Shown in pieces: positions 52,779-61,210 of a stretch of DNA of 64,000 nt. Within the stretch, counting starts at the first letter, position 1; each line of letters begins with the position of its first letter. Origin of the DNA: CAIVAT01 sp037133475 (GTDB taxonomy: Bacteria; Bacteroidota; Bacteroidia; Bacteroidales; FEN-979); NCBI GenBank assembly GCA_037133475.1, contig JBAXOB010000020.1, positions 1-64,000 of the forward strand, in the 5' to 3' direction. The notes under the pieces were generated by a model, which saw nothing but the letters and a program-made list of their open reading frames with translations, was not told the origin of the DNA and did not search any database. Both the position numbers and the translations under genes were made by a program.

Positions 52779-54305
52779 TTAATGTTTAAAGTGTCGTATC
52801 CCGGTAAATACCATGGACATGTCGTGCTGGTCGCAATAATTCACCGAATCCACATCGCGGATGGAGCCTCCCGGCTGAATCACGGCGGTGATGCCCGCTT
52901 CATCAGCAATTTCAACACAATCGGCAAAGGGAAAAAAGGCATCCGATGCCATCACGCTTCCCGCCGGGTCAAACCCGAAGGCCCTGGCCTTGATAAGGGC
53001 CTGGCGGAGTGCATCCACACGGGAGGTTTGACCCATCCCGCAGCCGATCAGCTGGCGGTTTTTAATGAGAACGATGGTGTTGGATTTCAAATGTTTTACA
53101 ATTTTATTTGCAAAAACCAGCGCATCCGTTTCCGGCTGTGTCGGCCTCCTTTTGCTTACGTATTGAAAATCAGATTCCTGTTCTGACTTAAGATCCTTTT
53201 CCTGCTCAAGTACACCATTCAGGATGGACTTAAATTGCCGGGATGAGAATGCAAACGAATTTTTTTGCAAAATTATTCTATTTTTCTTTGACTTCAGGCG
53301 ATCCAGGGCATCAATTTCATACCCGTCGGCAATTAAAATTTCGAAAAACAGTTTATGGAGCTCTTCGGCAGTTTTGGCGGTAACGATGCCATTGGCAATG
53401 ATAATCCCGCCATAGGCTGAGACCGGGTCGCAGGCGAGCGCATCCAGGTATGCCTCCGTAAGCGTGCTGCGGGTGGCAACCCCGCAAGGGTTTGTATGCT
53501 TGATGATGGCAACGGTCGGCCCGGTAAATTCACCGATCAGGTTAATGGCGGCATCCACATCGACCAGGTTGTTGTATGAAAGCTCCTTGCCGTGAAGTTT
53601 GATGAATACTTCATCCAGGTTCCCATAGAAGATCCCCTGCTGATGTGGATTTTCTCCGTATCGCATTGCTACCGGCTGAAGAATGCTTTGCTTAAAGGCC
53701 GGGATATTTTCCTGCCGGTTGAAATAGCTGAAGATCATCGTATCGTAATGCGACGACACATTAAAGGCCCTTGCTGCAAACAGACGTCGTTCAAGCAGCG
53801 TGGTAACCCCATTGCTGCGGGTGATCAGTTCTGTCAATTCCCCGTAAAAACCGGTTGAGGGAACAACCAGGACATGGTTGAAATTCTTGGCAGCCGCCCG
53901 GATCAGGGAGATACCCCCGATATCGATTTTTTCGATGATTTCCTCTTCACCGCTGGTGGAGGCGATGGTCTTTTCAAAAGGATAGAGGTCGACAATCACC
54001 AGGTCGAAGGAGGGGATCTCGTATTTTTCAACATCGCCCACGTCGGCCAGCTGGTCGCGCCGCCACAGGATGCCGCCGAACACCTTCGGGTGGAGGGTTT
54101 TTACCCGGCCGCCGAGAATGGAGGGATAGGAGGTGACGGATTCAACGGAGGTAACCTCCATGCCACAGGCCTGAAGGTAATCATAGGTCCCTCCTGTGGA
54201 ATAGATCTGGATACCCAGGGAGATAAGTTTTTGTGCAATTTCTTTGATTCCATCCTTGTCATAAACGGAAATAAGGGCGGATTTAATCCTGATCTGGTCG
54301 GTCAT
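52779..54305 (-). CDS. purH: Bifunctional IMP cyclohydrolase / AICAR transformylase
   Basis: A 508-residue enzyme for the last two steps of IMP synthesis. The N-terminal MGS-like cyclohydrolase domain (about 1-195) has SVYDKDG and GGRVKTLHPKVFGG. The C-terminal transformylase has the motif KHTNPCG and the end GGSIRDVDSVNYCDQH. It is the first gene of the operon purH-mreB-mreC-mreD, an association typical of Bacteroidota. A long upstream spacer of 160 bases separates it from the divergent ABC permease and holds no clear consensus promoter. Confidence 0.97.
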   Translation of the reverse strand: MTDQIRIKSALISVYDKDGIKEIAQKLISLGIQIYSTGGTYDYLQACGMEVTSVESVTSYPSILGGRVKTLHPKVFGGILWRRDQLADVGDVEKYEIPSFDLVIVDLYPFEKTIASTSGEEEIIEKIDIGGISLIRAAAKNFNHVLVVPSTGFYGELTELITRSNGVTTLLERRLFAARAFNVSSHYDTMIFSYFNRQENIPAFKQSILQPVAMRYGENPHQQGIFYGNLDEVFIKLHGKELSYNNLVDVDAAINLIGEFTGPTVAIIKHTNPCGVATRSTLTEAYLDALACDPVSAYGGIIIANGIVTAKTAEELHKLFFEILIADGYEIDALDRLKSKKNRIILQKNSFAFSSRQFKSILNGVLEQEKDLKSEQESDFQYVSKRRPTQPETDALVFANKIVKHLKSNTIVLIKNRQLIGCGMGQTSRVDALRQALIKARAFGFDPAGSVMASDAFFPFADCVEIADEAGITAVIQPGGSIRDVDSVNYCDQHDMSMVFTGIRHFKH

Positions 54306-54466
54306 GTCGCTGAAATTTGTAACAATAACTGAAGCGCTGCGTCTAATTCACGAATTCGGCAGCCCTTTGCAATGTTACCAAAAAATACCGGATCAAACAA
54401 TGGAATCGTCCATACGGGATTAAATATTACCTTTACTGTTCATTAAATAAGGAAATCAATTCATCC

Positions 54467-55711
54467 ATGATTTTAATATTGCGACTGGTTCGGGAAAGTT
54501 ATTTATTTGCTTTTCAGGAAATTATAGTAAATAAAGTTCGTACGATTCTCTCCCTTCTCGGGATTACCATCGGCATCTTCTGTGTCATTTCGGTCTTTAC
54601 CGTTTTTGATTCGATGGAAAATTCCATCCGGAAGAGCATCGCCTCCCTGGGAAGCAATGTGCTGTATATTCAAAAATGGCCCTGGGCCATGGGCGGCGAT
54701 TATCCATGGTGGAAGTACTGGCAGCGCCCGGAAGCTTCGCTGGATGATATGCGCGAAGTGGAGAAGCGCTCCAACCTGGCCGATGCAATTGCCTTTATGG
54801 TACAGGTAAACAAGACAGTGAAATACCAGAACAGCTACGCTGAAAATATAGGCGTAATGGGTGTTTCGCAGGATTTCGACAAGGTCTGGAAGTTTGAGCT
54901 TGCCGATGGCCGATATTTTTCCCTGACCGAATCGGCCAGCGGCAACAACATCGCCATCATCGGCGCCGACCTGGCGACCGACCTCTTCAGGGAGGGAGAT
55001 CCGATAGGCAAAAAAATCAAGATTTTCGGCCGGAATATCGAGGTAGTCGGCGTCATAGCCAAGGAGGGGGAGGATTTCTTCGGTAATTCGAACGACAAGG
55101 TGGTCTACCTTCCGATCAACTATTTCAAAACCCTGGTCGACCTGAGGGACATGGGTTCCACCATCGTGGTCAAGGCAAAGCCGCTGGTTTCCAACGCGGA
55201 GTTGCGTGATGAACTTACCGGGCTGATGCGCTCCATCAGGAAACAAAAACCTTCGGCCGAAGATAATTTCGCCATCAATGAAACCGATATCATCTCCAAG
55301 GGATTTGACAGCCTGTTCAGGGTGATCGCCATGGTAGGCTGGATCATCGGCGGATTTTCGCTGCTGGTGGGCGGCTTTGGCATCGCCAACATCATGTTCG
55401 TATCGGTAAAGGAGCGCACCAACATCATCGGTATCCAGAAGGCATTGGGAGCCAAGAACTACTTTGTATTGCTGCAGTTCCTGTTTGAGGCCGTTTTCCT
55501 CTCGCTCATCGGGGGTATCTTCGGGCTGCTGATCATCCTGATCCTGACACTCCTGGTTTCCAACCTGACAAGTTTTCACCTGATCCTCACCCAGGGGAAT
55601 ATTTTCCTCGGCATCGGCGTCTCAGGGATTATCGGTTTGATTTCAGGAATATTGCCGGCCTGGTCAGCCTCAAAACTGGATCCTGTTGAGGCGATGCGTA
55701 CGGGCACGTAA
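54467..55711 (+). CDS. MacB-type ABC transporter permease (FtsX family)
   Basis: A 414-residue permease. An N-terminal membrane segment (about 20-42, with TILSLLGITIGIF) precedes a MacB-like periplasmic core domain of about 230 residues and three C-terminal helices ending in the typical GILPAWSASKLDPVEAMR. Family knowledge: such permeases work with an ATPase in mechanotransmission or export of lipoproteins, peptides or drugs. No ATPase or membrane-fusion protein gene lies next to it, so partners are elsewhere. It converges with the ferritin-like gene at a single-base gap. Confidence 0.92.
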   Translation: MILILRLVRESYLFAFQEIIVNKVRTILSLLGITIGIFCVISVFTVFDSMENSIRKSIASLGSNVLYIQKWPWAMGGDYPWWKYWQRPEASLDDMREVEKRSNLADAIAFMVQVNKTVKYQNSYAENIGVMGVSQDFDKVWKFELADGRYFSLTESASGNNIAIIGADLATDLFREGDPIGKKIKIFGRNIEVVGVIAKEGEDFFGNSNDKVVYLPINYFKTLVDLRDMGSTIVVKAKPLVSNAELRDELTGLMRSIRKQKPSAEDNFAINETDIISKGFDSLFRVIAMVGWIIGGFSLLVGGFGIANIMFVSVKERTNIIGIQKALGAKNYFVLLQFLFEAVFLSLIGGIFGLLIILILTLLVSNLTSFHLILTQGNIFLGIGVSGIIGLISGILPAWSASKLDPVEAMRTGT

Positions 55712-55712
55712 A

Positions 55713-56216
55713 TCAGAAGGGCCAGAACTGGTTGTCGTTCCAGATTTTCTCCTTCAACTCGTTATCCATGTCGCTGAGGATCTTCAGGTGACCGCCTTCC
55801 CACTCGGCAAGCCAGCGGTAAAGCGCCTTTTCATTAGGGTCTGTCGAATCCTCAGCCTGCTTTGAATAGACCGCAACCGCCTTTTTCTCAAAGTCGATGG
55901 CCGCTGAAATCGCTGCCGCCTCAAACCCGGCGGAAGAGATTTTATTTTTAAGGTCTTCCGTGAGGATCAGGGTCGCATAACCTTCATTTGAAAGATCAGG
56001 TAAATCAACCTTTTTGAAGGTGTTATTCTTTTCATAGCTGATATACTGTTCCGCCAGGAATTTGACATGCTGGGTCTCCTCATCGGCCATGGTCAGAAAG
56101 ATATGTTTGACATCCTGATCGGGAGTTTGTTCTGCAACTTTTGCATAAAAGGCATGGCCTCTCTTTTCCATGAGAATCGCCATCTTAAGAATTTCGAGCG
56201 CTTTCTGTGTTTCCAT
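55713..56216 (-). CDS. Ferritin-like/rubrerythrin-type diiron protein
   Basis: A 167-residue four-helix-bundle protein. Di-iron ligands are visible in EKRGHAFY, DEETQHVKF, FEKKAVAVY and EWEGGHLKIL, the paired ExxH pattern of the rubrerythrin domain, without the C-terminal rubredoxin module. The start at 56216 (METQKALEIL) is preferred over the ATG eight codons upstream. Probable role: peroxide or oxygen detoxification in an anaerobe. It stands alone. Confidence 0.88.
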   Translation of the reverse strand: METQKALEILKMAILMEKRGHAFYAKVAEQTPDQDVKHIFLTMADEETQHVKFLAEQYISYEKNNTFKKVDLPDLSNEGYATLILTEDLKNKISSAGFEAAAISAAIDFEKKAVAVYSKQAEDSTDPNEKALYRWLAEWEGGHLKILSDMDNELKEKIWNDNQFWPF

Positions 56217-56427
56217 ATTGCTTATGATTTGGGATTTCAAACTTACGAATTTTTCGGGTGCAAATACAATGGGGGGATGGGAAAGATTATCCCGGGCTTG
56301 AAAGGAATTTCACCACAGCAGGCACATGAGGACACAGTAGAAAAAACGGGAATGAGATGTCAGAGTTTTTTTGATATTATTTTGTTTTCTATAAGAATCC
56401 TGGACCCAAAAACGAGGCTTTTAATTT

Positions 56428-56520
56428 AACCACAAAGAACACAATGATTTACACAATGGACACAATGGGATTCCTTGTGTCCATTGTGCCTTCATTGTGT
56501 CATTGTGGTTAGTTCTTTAC
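56428..56520. repeat. Palindromic CACAATG repeat, copy 2
   Basis: Arms AACCACAAAGAACACAATGA and TTCATTGTGTCATTGTGGTT flank further CACAATGG/CCATTGTG units. The structure equals copy 1 at 5240-5321, although the loop differs. The 334-base spacer 56217-56550 holds no gene otherwise. Confidence 0.85.
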
Positions 56521-56550
56521 CGGGATAGTATGACAGATAATCCAGGGTAC

Positions 56551-58590
56551 TCAAAGTCCAGGCCCGGCGATCAGGCGAAGAGCCTCGTCAACAGTTTCAA
56601 CAGGCGGAAAGCAGGATTTGTCGCGGCAGACATAAATCAGGGTTTTACCCGCAACATGCCTGCTGTCAGAACTTCCTGCAGGTGTTTTTACCGCTCCCCC
56701 GGCAAAAACAGTTCCGGGCAGGTAATGGCCCGAAAATTCCTGTAACAGGCTCCTGTAATGTTCCCCGATGATACATACCTCAACAGGTCCTGAAAGGTGA
56801 TCCTGCAACAGCAGCGCCCAGTTGGCGTGGAATGCAGGGTTTTTCCTGATCTCGGGAACCATTTTTTGAACCATTTTCTCCGATCGTTCAATATAATTTG
56901 GGTTTCCTGTAAGGTAACCCAGGATCCACAGGTTGGTTGCCATGACGGAGTTCGATGCGGGGATCACATTGTCGGACAATTCAATGGTTTGAAGGATCAG
57001 CCGGGGCTCTTCATCCGACGACAGGTTGAAAAAGAGGCCGTCGCCTGCTTCAAAATGGGCCATCACCTCCCCTATGAGTAATTCCGCGGCAGTGAGCCAC
57101 GAAGCGTCGAAGGTTGCCTGGTAAAGATCGAGGAAGGCCCTGCCCAGGCAGCCATAATCATCGAGAAACCCGGAAATGGTGAGTGAACCGGCACGGGTAT
57201 TCCGCCAGAGCTTACCCTTTCGTAATATTACATGATCGCGGTAAAAGGAGGCAGCTGCGACCGCTTTTTCAAGCCAGGCCGGTTTAACGAAAACCAGAGA
57301 AGCCTTTACCAGTGCGCTGATCATCAACCCGTTCCAGCAGGTCAGGATCTTGTCGTCGGTGGCCGGCCGCTCCCGGTTGCCACGCACGGTAAACAGCTGC
57401 TTCCTGCCAACATCGATGATCGCCGATAACTGGTCGCAGGTAAGATCATGCTTACCGGCAAAATCCTCGTCATTCAGCGATTTCCGAAGCACGTTGAGGC
57501 CGTGTTCCCAGTTTCCCTGGTCCCGGCAGCTGTAATAGTCCAGGAAAATGCCGGCGCCATCTCCCAGGTACCTGGTGATCTCTTCGGCCCTCCAGGTATA
57601 AAAGGTCCCTTCGCGGCCTTCGCTGTCGGCGTCGAGCGAAGCATAAAACAAGCCTTCCGTGCCGGTCAGTTCAAGGAAGGTAAAGGCAATGGTCTCTTCA
57701 ACCACCTGTTTATAACCGAATTTTTTTGTCACGGCAAATGCATCAGCATAGAGGGCTACCAGTTGGGCATTGTCATAGAGCATTTTCTCGAAGTGCGGCA
57801 CATGCCAGGAGGCATCCACCGAATAACGGCTGAAGCCGCCTCCCAGGTGGTCGTAAATGCCTCCCATGGCCATTTTTTCAAGGGTCAGGTTCACATAGTC
57901 CACAACTTTCTCCTGTTTAATGCTGAATCCGAAACGCAGCAGGCATGCAAGGTTTGCCGGCATCGGGAATTTGGGTCCGCCCGGGGTTCCGCCATTGATA
58001 AAATCAAGGTCATCCCTCCAAGTCAGAAATATCTCCTTCATCACAGCGGTGGCGACCGGTAACGAATCCACATGGTAGCGCGGTCCGGATGCCCGTTTCA
58101 TCCCCTGTTCCACCTCATCAGCCTGGTGTATCAGCTCCCGGGGGTTATCACGGTAAAGCCCTGTGAAATAGTTCAGGACATGGAGCCAGTCGTGCTTCGA
58201 AAAGTAGGTCCCGGCAAACAGGGGCCGCTGGTCGGGCAGGGCGATCACGTTCAGGGGCCACCCTCCCCTGCCGGTGGTGACATAGGCAGCATTCATGTAT
58301 ACCTGGTCCACGTCGGGCCGCTCCTCGCGGTCAACCTTGACGGAAACGAAACTACCGTTCATCACCCGGGCAACCTCATCATCTTCAAATGATTCATGTT
58401 CCATGACATGGCACCAGTGGCAGGCGGCATAGCCGATGCTGATGATCATCAGCCTGTTCTCATCACGGGCTTTGTCAAGGGAAAGGGTGCCCCATGGATA
58501 CCAGTCCACGGGGTTTCGGGCATGCTGTAAAAGATAGGGACTATGTTCGCTGCGCAGGTGGTTGAACTTGTTTGCTGTCATCGGCATCAC
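56551..58590 (-). CDS. YyaL/DUF255 thioredoxin-like domain protein
   Basis: A 679-residue protein. The N-terminal DUF255 thioredoxin-like domain (about residues 1-165) contains the expected NPVDWYPWG and the redox-like site ACHWCHVME. A long alpha/alpha-barrel (six-hairpin glycosidase-like) region follows, with GGIYDHLGGGFSRYSVD. This is the family of B. subtilis YyaL and human SPATA20. Its biochemical role is unknown. The start lies inside udk (about 50 bases of overlap); the ATG at 58581 is equally possible. It is the last gene of the epimerase-decarboxylase-udk transcript. Confidence 0.92.
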   Translation of the reverse strand: MMPMTANKFNHLRSEHSPYLLQHARNPVDWYPWGTLSLDKARDENRLMIISIGYAACHWCHVMEHESFEDDEVARVMNGSFVSVKVDREERPDVDQVYMNAAYVTTGRGGWPLNVIALPDQRPLFAGTYFSKHDWLHVLNYFTGLYRDNPRELIHQADEVEQGMKRASGPRYHVDSLPVATAVMKEIFLTWRDDLDFINGGTPGGPKFPMPANLACLLRFGFSIKQEKVVDYVNLTLEKMAMGGIYDHLGGGFSRYSVDASWHVPHFEKMLYDNAQLVALYADAFAVTKKFGYKQVVEETIAFTFLELTGTEGLFYASLDADSEGREGTFYTWRAEEITRYLGDGAGIFLDYYSCRDQGNWEHGLNVLRKSLNDEDFAGKHDLTCDQLSAIIDVGRKQLFTVRGNRERPATDDKILTCWNGLMISALVKASLVFVKPAWLEKAVAAASFYRDHVILRKGKLWRNTRAGSLTISGFLDDYGCLGRAFLDLYQATFDASWLTAAELLIGEVMAHFEAGDGLFFNLSSDEEPRLILQTIELSDNVIPASNSVMATNLWILGYLTGNPNYIERSEKMVQKMVPEIRKNPAFHANWALLLQDHLSGPVEVCIIGEHYRSLLQEFSGHYLPGTVFAGGAVKTPAGSSDSRHVAGKTLIYVCRDKSCFPPVETVDEALRLIAGPGL

Positions 58591-59197
58591 GGTTTATGTG
58601 CGTTTTAATGCGGGAGGAGAGCAGGTCGATGGCGACCTTGTTCTGTCCGCCCTGGGGCACAATGATGTCAGCATAACGCTTGGTAGGTTCAATAAATTGC
58701 AGGTGCATGGGTTTTACAAAACTCTCGTAATGTTCCAGGACCTGCTGGAAGGATCTCCCGCGCTCTTCGATATCGCGCCTGATAACGCGCATAAGCCTGT
58801 CGTCGCCATCGGCATCGACAAAGACCTTGATATCCATTTTCTTCCTGAGGCGCGGATTGGAAAGGATCAGGATCCCTTCAACGATGATGACTTTCGACGG
58901 GTTGACGGCGATGGTTTCCTTTGAACGTGCGCAGGTAACATAGGAGTACATGGGCATTTCGATGGGCATCCCCGATTTCAGGGTTTCAAGCTGGCTGATC
59001 AGCAGGCTCCATTCGATGGAACTGGGATGGTCAAAGTTGATCCGGGCCCGTTCTTCGGCCGACTTGTGTCCGTTATCCTTATAATAGGCATCCTGGGGAA
59101 TAACCGTAACGGCCTCTTTCGGCAGGTGTTTGATCACCTGCTTGACAACTGTTGACTTTCCCGAACCGGATCCACCGGCAATTCCAATGATCAGCAT
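58541..59197 (-). CDS. udk: Uridine kinase
   Basis: A 218-residue P-loop kinase that phosphorylates uridine and cytidine for pyrimidine salvage. Walker A is GIAGGSGSGKST at residues about 4-15; the family marker FDHPSSIEW and the lid-region arginines (RRDIEERGRS) are present. The start at 59197 is four bases after the mmdB stop; the longer frame from 59242 would run 45 bases into mmdB and is rejected. Its place in the operon is probably for co-expression only. Confidence 0.95.
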   Translation of the reverse strand: MLIIGIAGGSGSGKSTVVKQVIKHLPKEAVTVIPQDAYYKDNGHKSAEERARINFDHPSSIEWSLLISQLETLKSGMPIEMPMYSYVTCARSKETIAVNPSKVIIVEGILILSNPRLRKKMDIKVFVDADGDDRLMRVIRRDIEERGRSFQQVLEHYESFVKPMHLQFIEPTKRYADIIVPQGGQNKVAIDLLSSRIKTHINRDADDSKQVQPPAQRT

Positions 59198-59201
59198 CGA
59201 T

Positions 59202-60383
59202 TTACAATAAGAAACCCAATAACAGGCCGGCGGTGATGGCACTGCCGATCAAACCGGCGATATTCGGCGCCATGGCATGACCGATGAGGTGGTTTGTCGG
59301 ATCTTCCCTGAGTCCCATTTCATGCGCAATGCGCGCACTGTCGGGCACTGCGGCAACTCCTGCCGCACCCACGAGCGGGTTGATCCTGTTTTCCTTCTTC
59401 AGAAAAATGTTCATCACCTTTGCAAAGATGATCCCCCCTGCCGTTGCCACCATAAAGGCGATGGCGCCGAGCACAAAGATAAGAATTGACTGCCATTTTA
59501 AAAATACATCGGCCTGGGTGCTCGCCCCAACGGTTAACCCAATGAGGATCACCACGATGTCGATCAGTACCGTGCTGGCTGTTGCGGCGAGTTGCTTGGT
59601 CATCCCCGACTCCTTGAGGATATTTCCAAAGAAAAACATTCCCAGCAAAGGCAGGGATGCCGGCGCCACGAAGGCGCTTAACAGCAATCCCAGGAGCGGG
59701 AAGAGTATCTTTTCAAACTTGCTGACGGTTCTCGGCGGTTTCATGCGGATCAGCCGCTCTTTGCGGGTGGTCAGCAGTTTCATGATGGGAGGCTGGATAA
59801 CCGGCACCAGCGACATGTAGATATAGGCTGCAATGGCAATAGGGCCGATGAGGTTTTGCACCTCAAGCCCTTTGCCGGTTGCATGAAGTCCGCCGGCAAG
59901 CTGCGAGGTGAGGAAAATGGCCGTGTTGCCGTCGGCACCGCCAATAATGGCAATTGCCGCAGCCTGTGCCATCGGGAAGCCGAAAACCATCGCCCCCAGG
60001 AAGCTGACAAATATCCCCACCTGGGCGGCAGCCCCCAGCAGCATCAGCTTGGGATTGGAAATAAGCGGGGAAAGGTCGGTCATGGCCCCGAGTCCAAGGA
60101 ATATCAATGCCGGGTAGATCCCCTTTAATACGCCGAAAAAAAGATAGTTCAGCACACTGCCATCCTGGTAAATACCGGGATGATAGGCCGCTTCGTGAAG
60201 GAACGGGATGTTCCCCAGGATGATCCCCATCCCGAGCGGGATGAGCAGCAGGGGTTTGTAACTGTACCGTATTGCCAGTAAAACCAGCGCAATGCCGACC
60301 AGGATCATGATCAGGTTCCCTGAGGTTGCATTGTAAAAACCGGTATTTTCCCAAAGACCGAATAATGTTTGAGGTGTGTTCAT
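59202..60383 (-). CDS. mmdB: Na+-translocating decarboxylase beta subunit (methylmalonyl-CoA type)
   Basis: A 393-residue integral membrane protein with about ten hydrophobic helices. Conserved family segments include GGADGNTAIF and NLIGPIAIAAYIYMSLVPVIQPP, the region containing the Asp and polar residues that carry Na+. Family knowledge: the beta subunit decarboxylates carboxybiotin and pumps Na+ outward. Its neighbours (mmdC three bases, mmdD, mmdA) identify the complex as methylmalonyl-CoA decarboxylase rather than oxaloacetate or glutaconyl-CoA enzyme. Confidence 0.95.
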   Translation of the reverse strand: MNTPQTLFGLWENTGFYNATSGNLIMILVGIALVLLAIRYSYKPLLLIPLGMGIILGNIPFLHEAAYHPGIYQDGSVLNYLFFGVLKGIYPALIFLGLGAMTDLSPLISNPKLMLLGAAAQVGIFVSFLGAMVFGFPMAQAAAIAIIGGADGNTAIFLTSQLAGGLHATGKGLEVQNLIGPIAIAAYIYMSLVPVIQPPIMKLLTTRKERLIRMKPPRTVSKFEKILFPLLGLLLSAFVAPASLPLLGMFFFGNILKESGMTKQLAATASTVLIDIVVILIGLTVGASTQADVFLKWQSILIFVLGAIAFMVATAGGIIFAKVMNIFLKKENRINPLVGAAGVAAVPDSARIAHEMGLREDPTNHLIGHAMAPNIAGLIGSAITAGLLLGFLL

Positions 60384-60385
60384 GG

Positions 60386-60817
60386 TTATTCTATTTCAAC
60401 TAAAACATCATTCTGGGCAACGGTTTGTCCGGGCTTTACCAGGACAACCCTTACCACGCCATCCTTTTCCGAAAGGACATTGTTCTCCATCTTCATCGCC
60501 TCCATGGTAAGCAGTTTCTGGCCCATGGCAACCTTGTCGCCCGGTTTTACCAGCACGGTGATGATGGTACCCGGCAACGGCGCCTTGATGGCCATGTTGG
60601 TCGTCTGGGTGACGGTTCGCGGGATCTTCGATTCCTTGCGCGTCGGTTTTGGCGGCTCGGCCCTGACAAGGGTCGGGGTTTTGGTTATTTTCAGTTCCTT
60701 CTGAACCTCCACATCATAGAGCGTTCCGTTAACTTCCATTTTGGCAATGTTATCTTCAAAACCAAGTACCTCTACTTCGTAGGAATTGCCGTTGATCACA
60801 AAATTGAATTTCTTCAT
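60386..60817 (-). CDS. mmdC: Biotin carboxyl carrier subunit of methylmalonyl-CoA decarboxylase
   Basis: A 143-residue protein. The N-terminal 60 residues are a beta-rich head, followed by a Pro/Thr/Lys-rich linker and a biotinyl domain (about 72-143). The biotinylated Lys is in the motif EAMKMEN. It carries CO2 from the alpha subunit to the membrane beta subunit. It lies three bases before mmdB and four after mmdD. Confidence 0.95.
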   Translation of the reverse strand: MKKFNFVINGNSYEVEVLGFEDNIAKMEVNGTLYDVEVQKELKITKTPTLVRAEPPKPTRKESKIPRTVTQTTNMAIKAPLPGTIITVLVKPGDKVAMGQKLLTMEAMKMENNVLSEKDGVVRVVLVKPGQTVAQNDVLVEIE

Positions 60818-60820
60818 GGT

Positions 60821-61192
60821 TTACCTTTGTTTAATCGTATTGAGGATTCCATAGATTTTTGAACTCCAGGGGGAGTATGTTTTTGAAACTTTCCGGATGG
60901 TCATCACATATTTTTCTTCATCGTGCAATTCGGAAAAAAAGAGGTAAAGGGCGGCTGCAATGGCGGCATTTTCCTCGCCGGTCATGACTACCTTTGATTT
61001 TACTTCAACTTCCGGTTTCGCTGAATTCCTTAGTTTACGTCTTTTGAGGAAATCCTGAAGGGTATGGAGCCTGGTGAAAAAATAGGCCATGATGGCCAGG
61101 GCCAGCAGTACGATGCAATATCCTGCAATGGTGATCACCAGGGCAAAATGATCGATCAGCGAAAGGTCGAATGTTATTTCTGAAAGTCTCAT
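60821..61192 (-). CDS. mmdD: OadG-type small membrane subunit of the decarboxylase
   Basis: A 123-residue protein with a single N-terminal membrane helix (about residues 15-38, ALVITIAGYCIVLLALAIMA) and a charged cytoplasmic tail with a short helix. This matches the gamma/delta subunit that assembles the soluble carboxyltransferase onto the membrane. The family is weakly conserved; the call rests on size, topology and operon position. Confidence 0.88.
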   Translation of the reverse strand: MRLSEITFDLSLIDHFALVITIAGYCIVLLALAIMAYFFTRLHTLQDFLKRRKLRNSAKPEVEVKSKVVMTGEENAAIAAALYLFFSELHDEEKYVMTIRKVSKTYSPWSSKIYGILNTIKQR

Positions 61193-61210
61193 AATATCTC
61201 CGTTTTTGGA

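Noticed and set aside
58541..59242. Longer udk start at 59242
   Set aside because: It would overlap mmdB by 41 bases and adds residues unlike the family; the ATG at 59197 directly precedes the P-loop strand.
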